Assembly: GCF_013607485.1 (NCBI RefSeq)
Contig: NZ_SCHP01000003.1
Span: 35,853-99,852 of the forward strand
From: Bombilactobacillus bombi
GTDB lineage: Bacteria > Bacillota > Bacilli > Lactobacillales > Lactobacillaceae
Length of the DNA stretch: 64,000 nucleotides
Direction: 5' to 3'
The notes under the pieces were generated by a model. It ran no database searches. It saw only the letters and a list, made by a program, of their open reading frames with translations, and was not told where the DNA came from. Shown piece by piece: positions 17,075-25,304 of this stretch; positions within the stretch are counted from its first letter, which is position 1; the number at the start of each line of letters is the position of its first letter. The translations under genes and the position numbers were made by a program.

Positions 17075-17794
17075 TTATTTATTAACTAAATAACGCAACC
17101 AAACAGCATTACTAACCGCTTGTACGTCCTTTAACGTAAAAGTTACTGGTGTCGTATCTGATAAACCTGCTTGAGCTTGAAATAATGTGGGAGTCTTTGT
17201 GGAACCATCAGCCGCCGGAGAAATTACAATACTAATCTCATCACATAATCCTTTTTGAATAAAAGACCAGTTCAAGACACCCCCGCCACCCAACATTACG
17301 GTCTGCATGTGGAAGAGCTCCTTTAACTTCTTTAGCGCCAAGGCTGCATCTAATTCTTTGGTACCAGCAATAATATACGAAATATTTTGACGCCGTAAAA
17401 AATCTTTATATCCATTACTTACTTGTTGCGTAATGACTTCTAAAACCGCTGCATGAGTGGTATTATAAACCAATTCATTTGACTGCCAGGCCAATTTTCC
17501 ATGAGGATCAATCGAAATATAGTGTTTCTTAAACTTAGTTGGCACTATAAAATCGCCGTTCGGGACAGGAGCAGCATGTAAGTTTAGTTTTGGTTTTTTA
17601 TAAAATGTAAAATTATCATCACTAGTAGTTCTCCCAGATAACCATCCTTGATTAGGATAAACGCCATCTTTTTCAAAAGCTTCATGATAGAATAACTTTC
17701 CTGCCGCTTCATTACCAGGTGCATCCATATAATTGCCTGTAATCTTGCCATCCAAAGACATGCCCATATGACAAAAAATATAAGGTCGTTGCAT
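17075..17794 (-). CDS. RibD C-terminal/dihydrofolate reductase-like protein
   Basis: 239 residues. CHMGMSLDGKITG at the N-terminus and VMLGGGGVLNWSFIQKGLCDEISIVISP are hallmarks of the RibD C-terminal reductase domain shared with the DHFR superfamily. No deaminase domain is fused, so it is not a full riboflavin enzyme. Such stand-alone proteins reduce pteridine- or pyrimidine-like compounds with NADPH, and the true substrate is usually unknown. The ATG follows AAAGAAGGAG. Confidence 0.8.
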   Translation of the reverse strand: MQRPYIFCHMGMSLDGKITGNYMDAPGNEAAGKLFYHEAFEKDGVYPNQGWLSGRTTSDDNFTFYKKPKLNLHAAPVPNGDFIVPTKFKKHYISIDPHGKLAWQSNELVYNTTHAAVLEVITQQVSNGYKDFLRRQNISYIIAGTKELDAALALKKLKELFHMQTVMLGGGGVLNWSFIQKGLCDEISIVISPAADGSTKTPTLFQAQAGLSDTTPVTFTLKDVQAVSNAVWLRYLVNK

Positions 17795-18111
17795 TTAAAC
17801 TCCTTCTTTCCTAACCCTTATCTACTATCAAAATTACTCCTTCCAGTAAGCTCTAAGTCAAGGATTTTGTAGTAACTTAACCATTGTAAATAGGGCCTTA
17901 TTAGAGTTTTTAACAAGTCGCTATAATAATGAAAAAAGCTCAGGCCATAATTGGACCGAGCTTCTAACCTAACTTGAATTAATTATATAATGAAAATTTT
18001 AAATAAAATTGCATAATTTTCTTGCGGAAACTAAAGCGGATAACATTACCAAAAACTACACCTGCCTAAGTCCCAGACCAATTAGTCCTTGAAAACTATC
18101 AGCGCAAATAA
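17795..18111. other. Gene-free stretch with a minus-strand terminator
   Basis: No convincing coding frame. It holds upstream sequence of the RibD-like gene on the right of its start and one hairpin (17936-17963). Nothing else was recognised. Confidence 0.6.
17931..17963 (-). terminator. Terminator downstream of the metal ABC operon
   Basis: AAGCTCAGGCC (17936-17946) and GGACCGAGCTT (17953-17963). On the minus-strand RNA the two imperfect positions become G-U pairs and the hairpin is followed by TTTTTTC, so it serves transcripts arriving from 18112. Confidence 0.75.
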
Positions 18112-18909
18112 CTAGAGGGCTTGTTTTAATTTGCTGCTGCCCCAAGCAATTAAGTAAATTATACTTTCAATAGTAGTAATAAAAAATGTCACTGGTAAAT
18201 TCGTCCAATAACCCAATGCCAAACCCAGCCAAGTTCCCAGTAAAGCAAATAAAATACTCCAGCCAATAAGAGCATGAACAGTTTTACCCCAAAATTGCGC
18301 CGCGGCAGCCGGTAAAGTGAGCAAGGCAAAGACCAATAATGCCCCGACAATTTGAGAAACCATACTGACACTTAAAGACATCATGATTAAAAAAACCAAG
18401 TTGATACTCCCGCTAAAACGAATTCCACTTTGGGCTCCTAGAGGATCAAAAAAATCAAATTTTAACGGTCGATAAATAAGTAAAATTACTGTCAATTCAA
18501 GGACAGCAATGACACTAATTTGTACAACATCAGCCCGGCTAATACCGACAATACTGCCAAATAAGATATTAGTAGCATAAGAAGAACTGGCTTGCGAAAT
18601 CGATAAAAATAACACACCTAATCCCATAAAAAAAGCCGAAATTAAACTAATAGCTGTACTTTTTAAAGGGCGATTCTTATTGACTGTGCCAGCAGCCAAA
18701 GCGCTTAACACTGTGAATAATAGCATCCCATTTAAGGGTGTCCATCCCATCCACAGACCAAAACTAGCTCCTGAAAAACCAATTTCCGACATTGTATGTG
18801 TTAAAAATGATAAATGACGGGCTGTAATAAAAACGCCAATAACACCACATAAAATAGAAATCACTGTGGCTACAATGGCTGCATTTTGCATAAATTCATA
18901 TTGTAGCAT
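18112..18909 (-). CDS. Metal (probably zinc) ABC transporter permease
   Basis: 265 residues, about eight hydrophobic segments, ABC-3 permease family (ZnuB/MtsC/AdcB). Segments such as HLSFLTHTMSEIGFSGASFG and ALLVFALLTLPAAAAQ are typical. It forms the membrane channel with the ATPase encoded just upstream, overlapping it by 14 bases. Zinc is favoured over manganese because of the Zur-like box and divergent Fur-family gene at the head of the operon. Confidence 0.88.
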   Translation of the reverse strand: MLQYEFMQNAAIVATVISILCGVIGVFITARHLSFLTHTMSEIGFSGASFGLWMGWTPLNGMLLFTVLSALAAGTVNKNRPLKSTAISLISAFFMGLGVLFLSISQASSSYATNILFGSIVGISRADVVQISVIAVLELTVILLIYRPLKFDFFDPLGAQSGIRFSGSINLVFLIMMSLSVSMVSQIVGALLVFALLTLPAAAAQFWGKTVHALIGWSILFALLGTWLGLALGYWTNLPVTFFITTIESIIYLIAWGSSKLKQAL

Positions 18910-19540
18910 TCTTATCTTTATCTCCTAATTGAAGGGTCTTAGTTCCATATTTCTCTAATAATTGCGGGTCATGAGTAATAAATATTACTGTCGTTCCCTG
19001 CCGATTAAGAGACTGCACCACATTCATAACTTCATATTTAGCAGCTACATCTAAACTGGCTGTAGGTTCGTCTAAAATTAACAATTGTGGTTGATTGACA
19101 ATGGCTTGCGCTAAATATGCTCGTTGTTTTTCGCCACCAGACATTTGTCCTAGACGCAAATTTTTTTTAGCAATCAAATGTGCAGCTCCTAAAGCCTGGT
19201 GGACTTGTTGTCTTTCGCCATAACTTAGCCACGGCCAAAATCGTTGCTGTAATTTTAATTCTACAAAAGCCTGAGCAGATAAGGGAAAGTCAGTCTCAAT
19301 ATTTCGAAACTGTGGAATATAGCCAATTTGGTCATTAGTTAAATAACGCTGGATTTTACCAGCTGTAGGTGTTAATTCATCTAAAATCACGCGTAATAAA
19401 GTGGTTTTACCAGAACCATTGGGGCCTACAATACAAAAAAAATCACCAGTATCAATTGTAAAACTCAAGTCTCGAAAAATCACTTGCTGGTTAAATTGAA
19501 CCAATAAGTTTTGTGCCTCAATTAAAACTTTTGTACTCAT
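18896..19540 (-). CDS. Metal (probably zinc) ABC transporter ATP-binding protein
   Basis: 214 residues. Walker A is GPNGSGKTTLLRV, the signature is LRLGQMSGGEKQRAYLAQA, and Walker B is LLILDEPTASLD, followed by the H-loop FITHD. It powers metal uptake through the permease encoded next. Its ATG overlaps the stop of the binding-protein gene (19537-19540), so the three genes are coupled. Confidence 0.9.
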   Translation of the reverse strand: MSTKVLIEAQNLLVQFNQQVIFRDLSFTIDTGDFFCIVGPNGSGKTTLLRVILDELTPTAGKIQRYLTNDQIGYIPQFRNIETDFPLSAQAFVELKLQQRFWPWLSYGERQQVHQALGAAHLIAKKNLRLGQMSGGEKQRAYLAQAIVNQPQLLILDEPTASLDVAAKYEVMNVVQSLNRQGTTVIFITHDPQLLEKYGTKTLQLGDKDKNATI

Positions 19541-20433
19541 TTTTGTGCCTCAATTTTTAGAATTTTTTGATATTGCTGCTGCATCCACTGACTATAAGAC
19601 AAATGACGGGGTTGAGTTTCAGTTACCTTGATGACTGGTATCCGCTGTTTACGCGCCTGTGCCACTAAGTTAGCCACGACAGGATTAGTTGCCTGTTGAT
19701 TATCCACAAAAAAGGCAATTTGGCGATTTTTAATGAGCTGCTGGACTTGTTGAATATCTTGCGGCGAAGGATCTGCCCCTTCTTCAATAGCCTTAGCAAA
19801 ATGTGGATTGGCAACCTGATAGCCCATTTGTTGCAGTGAATAGTCAAAAACTGGTTCACTCACAGCAACTTGATGTTGGCGCCGTGTTGATTTAATCTGT
19901 TGGATTTGCTTTTGTAAAGGCTGTAAGGTTTGAATATATTTTTGTGCTTGTTGCTGATAATAATGCCGATGAGCCGGGTCTTTTTGGCTTAATATAGTTG
20001 CTAAATGTACTGCCCCAGTAGGCAAAGCATCCGGATGATACCATAAATGCGGATTAGAACCCATTTTTTTATGCATTAGCTTGCCCAAGTTTATTGAAGT
20101 TACCTGCTCATTATTCACTAATAGCCGCTGCATCCAGGAATCATAGCCCAGACCATTGTACAGTGCAATCTGGGATTTGCTAGTCTCTTCAGCGTCGCGG
20201 ACTGTCGGATCAAAGTCATGTGGATCAATATTCGGGTTAGACATAATAGTCGTAACTTGGCCATACTTTCCTACAACAGCTTGTGCCAGTTGACCATAAG
20301 TAGGTGTTGAAGCAACAATTTTAATAGGGCATGAAGTTTTGGGGGCTTGAGTGCCCTGATGACAGCCACTGCTGATTATCATTATTCCCAGCAGACCTAT
20401 AATTAACATTATTCGTTGCAATAGCTTCACCAA
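19537..20433 (-). CDS. Metal-binding lipoprotein of the ABC importer (ZnuA/AdcA type)
   Basis: 298 residues. Signal peptide with lipobox ISSGC near residue 24, so it is anchored to the outer face of the membrane. Cluster 9 metal-binding residues are visible: His in NIDPHDFDPT, His in NPHLWYHPD and Glu/Asp in EEGADPS. There is no long His-rich loop as in Gram-negative ZnuA. It captures Zn or Mn for the permease. It is the first gene of the operon, facing a Zur-like operator. Confidence 0.88.
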   Translation of the reverse strand: MVKLLQRIMLIIGLLGIMIISSGCHQGTQAPKTSCPIKIVASTPTYGQLAQAVVGKYGQVTTIMSNPNIDPHDFDPTVRDAEETSKSQIALYNGLGYDSWMQRLLVNNEQVTSINLGKLMHKKMGSNPHLWYHPDALPTGAVHLATILSQKDPAHRHYYQQQAQKYIQTLQPLQKQIQQIKSTRRQHQVAVSEPVFDYSLQQMGYQVANPHFAKAIEEGADPSPQDIQQVQQLIKNRQIAFFVDNQQATNPVVANLVAQARKQRIPVIKVTETQPRHLSYSQWMQQQYQKILKIEAQK

Positions 20434-20468
20434 TTGACTTTTCTCCTATCACCTTTTACAATCTAAAT

Positions 20469-20481
20469 AGTAATCATTACG
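20469..20481. promoter_or_regulatory. Zur-like operator between metal transporter and fur/zur gene
   Basis: The sequence AGTAATCATTACG contains the perfect palindrome TAATCATTA (20471-20479) and matches the core CGTAATCATTACG of Gram-positive Zur boxes. It lies in the 106-base divergent gap, so it could control both directions. Confidence 0.75.
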
Positions 20482-20539
20482 CTTTGCATTTTAGCATAGG
20501 TTCAAGTCGCTGTCTATGAAAATATATGGAGGAATTTTC

Positions 20540-20986
20540 ATGTCTAATCTGCACCTGGCTTTACAGCTTTTACAGCAAAATAATTATAAACTTACTAAAC
20601 AACGCCATTACCTTTTAGAATATCTCGCTAGTCATGAAGATTTTTATATTACTTTAACCCAATTAGACCAGCACATGCGGACATTTTTTCCTAAGATGAG
20701 TCATGATACAATTTATCGTAATGTCAAAGAAATGCAGCAAATTGGCGTTTTAGAAACTAAAATGTTTCAAAATGGTTTACGTGTGAAATTCCAATGTGAT
20801 TTTCATAAACAAGAGCATAGCCATTTCATTTGTCAGCAATGTGGTCGTGCTCTCGAAATTCCATTACCTGATTTTTCTAAAACCCATGAACAGTTGCGCA
20901 ATTATCAAATTAACAACTATCATGTAGAAATTTGGGGTATTTGTGACCTCTGTCAAACTAAAAACGACTCTACAACCAAAGCCTAA
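20540..20986 (+). CDS. zur: Fur-family metalloregulator, probably Zur
   Basis: 148 residues. N-terminal winged helix (LTKQRHYLLEYLASHEDFY, MSHDTIYRNVKEMQ) then the metal-binding dimerisation domain with HSHFICQQCGRALEI and CDLCQ supplying the structural Cys4 zinc site. The ATG at 20540 follows GGAGGAATTTTC; an in-frame ATG 24 bases earlier lies before this site and is rejected. Divergence from a metal importer and the Zur-like box argue for Zur rather than PerR or Fur. Confidence 0.85.
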   Translation: MSNLHLALQLLQQNNYKLTKQRHYLLEYLASHEDFYITLTQLDQHMRTFFPKMSHDTIYRNVKEMQQIGVLETKMFQNGLRVKFQCDFHKQEHSHFICQQCGRALEIPLPDFSKTHEQLRNYQINNYHVEIWGICDLCQTKNDSTTKA

Positions 20987-21010
20987 AAGTTTGCTTTCTA
21001 ACATATATCT

Positions 21011-21053
21011 AAAAAGGGGTTGAGACAAATATTATTGTCCCAATCCCTTTTAT
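21011..21053. terminator. Terminator between zur and galM
   Basis: AAAGGGGTTGAGACAA pairs with TTGTCCCAATCCCTTT around ATATTA. A run precedes and T run follows, so it can serve both convergent genes. Same GACAA-ATATT-TTGTC core as other terminators here. Confidence 0.85.
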
Positions 21054-21098
21054 TAACTTTTAAAAATCAAAAGTTTGTTTTTAGATTTGTTTAAATTA

Positions 21099-22097
21099 CT
21101 ACTTTAATGACCGATACTGGTAACTGCTCATATATTGACAGGTCTTATTGGCGGGCAGGATAATATCGCCAAAACCAGCATGATTAATTGCATCTGGCAA
21201 GCTCTGCATTTCTAAAGCTAAGCCTGTATAATCATGCCAAGTATGATCCTGGGGCGCTTCTGGACTGCCGGTATAGACTACTAAAGCATCCCGATCAGAA
21301 TATAGATCGACAGCATACTTAGAAGTTTGAACCGTAGCTACCAAATCCGTGGGTGTATAGTAAACATGGTCAAATTCTGTTTTACCAGTTTGCTGGTGCA
21401 ATGTTTCTAATCCTTGAGCTATTGTTTTAGGCTGACGAAAGTCAGTAGCCGCATCTACAGCTAATAATTTGCCAGTCGGCACTTTTTGATCTGTTAATTC
21501 TAAGTATTGATCAGCATTAATTTGTAAAGTTTGTTCATTAATACTGGTTGCTTGGTCCAAATTAAAGTACACATGGCAAGTCGGATTAAATAGAGTAGTT
21601 TGACTGCTAGTGCCATAATAAGTAATGTTCACACGATCATCATCTGTTAATTGATAACGCACTCTTAGTTGTAAACTGCCTGGAAAAACATTTTTTTCAG
21701 CACTTAAAGTATAGGAAAATTCTACTGTTTGCTCGTCTACTTCTTTTCCCTGGAAATTTTGATGCTGTAAACCTGCTTTGCCACTATGCAACAAGTTATC
21801 ATTCTCATTAGCAGGCATTTGATAGTCCTGACCATTTAATTGAAAATGGGCTTTAGTAATACGGCCAGCGACTGGTGCTACAGTTTTACCCGGATTAAAA
21901 GCAGGTTCTTGATAATCAGTCCAATTAGGATAATGAGTAATTAAAGAATGAGCCTGATTAGCTTCTTGAATCTCCCAATTTTGCCAGGTAGCACCATAAC
22001 TCAAGAGCTCAATTTTCGTTTGGTGCTGGTTAGTAATGCTAAACAGTTCAATATTGCCTTGTTCAGTCTGTGCTAATTGTTTTTTTGTTATTGCCAT
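21099..22097 (-). CDS. galM: Aldose 1-epimerase (mutarotase)
   Basis: 332 residues. It interconverts alpha and beta anomers of aldoses. Family segments: GRITKAHFQLNGQDYQM with NENDNLLHSG, the catalytic His in TCHVYFNLD, Asp in FDHVYY and the C-terminal Glu in ALEMQSLPDAINH. No sugar gene is adjacent, but an AraR-like box lies 49 bases upstream, so it may serve arabinose use. ATG follows GAGGAGGC. Confidence 0.9.
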   Translation of the reverse strand: MAITKKQLAQTEQGNIELFSITNQHQTKIELLSYGATWQNWEIQEANQAHSLITHYPNWTDYQEPAFNPGKTVAPVAGRITKAHFQLNGQDYQMPANENDNLLHSGKAGLQHQNFQGKEVDEQTVEFSYTLSAEKNVFPGSLQLRVRYQLTDDDRVNITYYGTSSQTTLFNPTCHVYFNLDQATSINEQTLQINADQYLELTDQKVPTGKLLAVDAATDFRQPKTIAQGLETLHQQTGKTEFDHVYYTPTDLVATVQTSKYAVDLYSDRDALVVYTGSPEAPQDHTWHDYTGLALEMQSLPDAINHAGFGDIILPANKTCQYMSSYQYRSLK

Positions 22098-22145
22098 AAT
22101 AAAGCCTCCTCATACCATCTATTGTACCAAAAAATCCTTTAAAAA

Positions 22146-22161
22146 ATTAATTCGAATAAAA
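22146..22161. promoter_or_regulatory. AraR-like box upstream of galM
   Basis: ATTAATTCGAATAAAA matches the araR-araE box ATTAATTCGAATCAAT (37013-37028) at 14 of 16 positions, including the whole ATTAATTCGAAT core. It lies 49-64 bases before the galM start. Confidence 0.65.
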
Positions 22162-22211
22162 AATTAATTGGATTTTAGTGCTATAATAACCAATTTTTTA
22201 AATCTAAATAC

Positions 22212-22229
22212 TATACTTATATAAGTATA
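22212..22229. repeat. Perfect 18-bp palindrome
   Basis: TATACTTATATAAGTATA is a gapless palindrome in the gap between galM and the MalY/PatB gene. It looks like an operator or a cruciform-forming site. No protein can be assigned. Confidence 0.5.
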
Positions 22230-22237
22230 AGTAAAAA

Positions 22238-22274
22238 TTAAGGAGCTGGAACCAATTGTGTCCCAACTCCTTAA
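22238..22274 (-). terminator. Terminator of the MalY/PatB gene
   Basis: On the minus strand TTAAGGAGTTGGGAC pairs (with G-U) to GTTCCAGCTCCTTAA and is followed by TTTTTA. It sits 44 bases after the aminotransferase stop. Confidence 0.75.
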
Positions 22275-22317
22275 ATATCTAAAATCACAACGTTTTAAAT
22301 TCTGAAATTATGGTTAA

Positions 22318-23511
22318 TCATTCAACTTCTAATTGCTGCAAAGCTTTAACTAAGCGTGCAATACCCTTTTCCAAAGTCAGACGAGCAGTAGCAAAATTCA
22401 AACGAATAAATAAGCCTGCCTTATCATCTAAACCAAATTCTTGGTTAGTTTGCACACCCACACCGCCAGCATCTAAAGCCTGCAGCAATTTTTCTTCACT
22501 GCACTTAAGATAGCTCACATCAATCCAAGCTAAGTAAGTTGCTTCACTACGAATTACATGAGCAGCAGTTTGACTTTCAATTTGTTGTGTTAACCACTCC
22601 AGATTAGAAGCTAAATATTTTCGTAAATCCATTAGCCAAGCATGTGACTCTTGATTTTGATAGGCTGCTGCTAAAGCTGGTAAGGCAAAGATAGTTGGCA
22701 AATCAGGATTAGAAGAATAGGCCGCTGTCGATTGCATTTGCTTTCGATAATTGGGATTAGTTGTATAATAATAAGCAAATTGCAAACCCGCTAAATTAAA
22801 TGTCTTAGAAGGTGATTTAAAAGTAATGATTTGATCTTGATATTCTGGATAAATCTTGGCTAAGGGCTGATAATTATAGCCTGGTAAAGTGAGATCACTG
22901 TGAATATCATCTGATAGGATAATTACCTGATGTTGCTGACAAATTTGAGCGAACTGCTTTAATTCAGCAGCTGTCCAGACCCGCCCAGTGGGATTATGGG
23001 GATTACATAAAATCGCCATTTTCACGTGTTGCTCAACAATTTGCTGCTCTAAAAGCTGAAAATCCAGACTATATTTTCCATTTTGATATAATAAAGGATT
23101 ACTAATAAGACGGCGCTTACTATTTTCCACGGCTAATTTAAAATGGCCATATAAAGGAGTTTGTGTGATAATGGCGTCGTTTTCCTTAGTTAAAGCTCGA
23201 ATTGCCAGCCCTAAACCATTCACTACGCCCGCACTATAGCCTAAATTGTCAGGATCAATCTCCCAATCATTTTGCTGCTGAAGCCATGTCGCAATGATTT
23301 GGGGAATAGAAGTCATATTTGGTTCAGTTGAATAGCCATAAATACCTTGAGCAGCTTGGTTTTTTATAGCGGTAATCACTGGCTGTGGAGATTGAAAGTC
23401 CATATCAGCAATCCACATGGGAATAACTTCGGGATTATGATACACTGCCTTGGCTCCATCCCACTTGATACTATAAGTATTATGCCGTTGATTAATTTGA
23501 TCAAAATTCAT
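22318..23511 (-). CDS. MalY/PatB-type PLP-dependent C-S lyase/aminotransferase
   Basis: 397 residues, fold type I PLP enzyme. IPMWIADMDF at the N-terminus is diagnostic of the MalY/PatB (cystathionine beta-lyase-like) group. LCNPHNPTGRVW binds the cofactor, SDDIHSDL holds the PLP Asp, and the Schiff-base Lys is in ITFKSPSKTFNLAGLQ. It probably cleaves cystathionine or related thioethers to homocysteine, pyruvate and ammonia. It is divergent from an MFS gene. Confidence 0.88.
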   Translation of the reverse strand: MNFDQINQRHNTYSIKWDGAKAVYHNPEVIPMWIADMDFQSPQPVITAIKNQAAQGIYGYSTEPNMTSIPQIIATWLQQQNDWEIDPDNLGYSAGVVNGLGLAIRALTKENDAIITQTPLYGHFKLAVENSKRRLISNPLLYQNGKYSLDFQLLEQQIVEQHVKMAILCNPHNPTGRVWTAAELKQFAQICQQHQVIILSDDIHSDLTLPGYNYQPLAKIYPEYQDQIITFKSPSKTFNLAGLQFAYYYTTNPNYRKQMQSTAAYSSNPDLPTIFALPALAAAYQNQESHAWLMDLRKYLASNLEWLTQQIESQTAAHVIRSEATYLAWIDVSYLKCSEEKLLQALDAGGVGVQTNQEFGLDDKAGLFIRLNFATARLTLEKGIARLVKALQQLEVE

Positions 23512-23596
23512 GTTTTTAGCCTCCTTAACAGACTATCTTCATTGTAGTCAAAAATGCCGGCAAGAGCAATTTTAGTAAATTATAAGGAAGTGTCAT

Positions 23597-24793
23597 ATGT
23601 CATCTTCAAAGTCTAAAAATAAAATTTTAATAGGAATTATCGCTCTAGCAGTAGTCTCACGATTAATAGTTTCTACCTCCCCAGCTCTTGCTGTAATTGG
23701 CAAAGCCTTTCCCCAAGCAAGTGCCACTCAAGTAGAATCTGTAGCAACTATCGGTGATTTAGCAGCGGTTATTTCGGCATTAATTTTTGGTAAACTGCTA
23801 GATTATTGGAATTTTAAGCGCCTAGGTATTATCAGTGTCACAATTTTAGCTCTGGGCGGCTTATCACCGTTAATCTGGCACCATTCCATTAATAACCTTT
23901 TAATAGCTGGATTCGTTGCGGGTCTTGGGGCCGGCGGAATTACCACGATTTTACCTAGTTTACAGTCTTATATCTATCACGGTGAAGCTTTAGCGAATAT
24001 GCTAGGACGAGTAGTAGCTTTAGAAAATGGCTCATCGATGGTGTTATTATTTGCCGGGGGGCTTTTAGCCAGCCAATATTGGCTGCATAATTATTACTTA
24101 TTCTTCTTAGCCTTAATTAGTTTAATTATTGTAGCTTTCACTTTACCTAACCGCCATCCTGGACAAGAAACAACAGCTGACATGCCAACCAGTCCTCAAA
24201 TTATGTCACGAAAAACTATTATTTCCATTGGCGCTTATATGCTCACCGCCAGTATGATGGTCTTTTTAGAAGCAGTTTTATATAACAAAAATGCAATCTA
24301 TATTCAACATTTTCATCTAGGCACTCCTGTTTTGTCAGGAAAAATTATGATGCTTGACGGTGGAGCAGCCATCGTGGTTGGTTTAACCTTAAAATGGATA
24401 CGAAGATTTTTTAAACAGTACCTCTTAGCTGCCTGCTATGGTTTCACTTTGATTGGTGGAATATTATTATTAGTTTGGCATACTAGCTGGAGTATTGGTC
24501 TTGCAACCTTTATTATTGGTGCATCTAGTGCTACTATGCTGACAACAATTCCTTATATACTTTCTAATCTGTCTACAGCCAAGCGTTACCCACTGGTTAT
24601 GGGTGGTTTTTCGGCCATTACCAGCCTAGGCTTTTCCAGCTCTGCTTTGATTTTTAATAAAGTAGTTCCTATTTTTAATCACAACATTCTTCAAGGTACT
24701 TATCAATTGCAAATAGCCCTTGCTGCTATAATGTTAGTAGTTTTATTAATAATGGCGAACCACTCTCAACTACAAAAAATTTTAGTAAAGTGA
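23597..24793 (+). CDS. Major facilitator superfamily transporter
   Basis: 398 residues, about 12 hydrophobic helices. The motif-A region is degenerate (ALIFGKLLDYWNFKRLG between helices 2 and 3). GFVAGLGAGGITTILPSL forms helix 4. It resembles drug/metabolite efflux MFS proteins, but substrate is unknown. ATAAGGAAG precedes the ATG. It is divergent from the C-S lyase gene with 85 bases between. Confidence 0.8.
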   Translation: MSSSKSKNKILIGIIALAVVSRLIVSTSPALAVIGKAFPQASATQVESVATIGDLAAVISALIFGKLLDYWNFKRLGIISVTILALGGLSPLIWHHSINNLLIAGFVAGLGAGGITTILPSLQSYIYHGEALANMLGRVVALENGSSMVLLFAGGLLASQYWLHNYYLFFLALISLIIVAFTLPNRHPGQETTADMPTSPQIMSRKTIISIGAYMLTASMMVFLEAVLYNKNAIYIQHFHLGTPVLSGKIMMLDGGAAIVVGLTLKWIRRFFKQYLLAACYGFTLIGGILLLVWHTSWSIGLATFIIGASSATMLTTIPYILSNLSTAKRYPLVMGGFSAITSLGFSSSALIFNKVVPIFNHNILQGTYQLQIALAAIMLVVLLIMANHSQLQKILVK

Positions 24794-24856
24794 TTTACAA
24801 TTGGCCGCAATCATGCAATGATTAAATAGTACGTCTGATAGAAAGAAGGAGTAGAA

Positions 24857-25186
24857 TTGTCTGATACAATTTATAGTGAAAAAGCAGTAGCTGCTTTTTT
24901 AGCTTTTTATGTGCGGCATTTACGTGATAATGACTTGGAAATTTTATCACAATACGATGTCGATCATCATGTAACAGAACTAAACGTCTTTATTTTGCAT
25001 GATCGTAATTTTCGGATGAAGGATATTATTCCTGTCCTCATGAAAAAGCACACATCTATTATTAATCTCTTATTAGAAGATTTAATTGCCAACGCCCACT
25101 TAAATATGGAGCAACTGGATACCCCCCAAGCTTGGGAAAATTGGTATCTTGAGCAAAAGGCTCAAATTCACGAACCGGAAAGATAA
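24857..25186 (+). CDS. Small acidic protein of unknown function
   Basis: 109 residues starting with TTG, chosen because AGAAGGAG lies just upstream with 5-base spacing and no ATG is available at the front. The protein is predicted mostly helical and soluble, with VAAFLAFYVRHLRDNDLE and DIIPVLMKKHTSIINLL. No cysteine or membrane segment. It may be co-transcribed with the MFS gene 63 bases upstream and is followed by a strong terminator. I do not recognise the family. Confidence 0.7.
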   Translation: MSDTIYSEKAVAAFLAFYVRHLRDNDLEILSQYDVDHHVTELNVFILHDRNFRMKDIIPVLMKKHTSIINLLLEDLIANAHLNMEQLDTPQAWENWYLEQKAQIHEPER

Positions 25187-25202
25187 AGTGATTTATCAAA
25201 AT

Positions 25203-25250
25203 AACACCCCCAAATCATTATTCAGTAGCCAATGATTTGGGGGTGTTTTT
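25203..25250. terminator. Strong intrinsic terminator
   Basis: Perfect 17-bp stem: AACACCCCCAAATCATT (25203-25219) with AATGATTTGGGGGTGTT (25231-25247), then T. Confidence 0.92.
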
Positions 25251-25261
25251 ATTCCAGACAA

Positions 25262-25297
25262 AAAGAAGCAGGGACAATATTTATCTCCACTTCTTTA
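25262..25297 (-). terminator. Terminator of the pyruvate oxidase gene
   Basis: On the minus strand AAAGAAGTGGAGA pairs with TCCCTGCTTCTTT around AATATT and runs into TTTTTG. Same GGGACAATATTT core as other hairpins here, but with mismatches. Confidence 0.7.
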
Positions 25298-25304
25298 TAA
25301 GATT

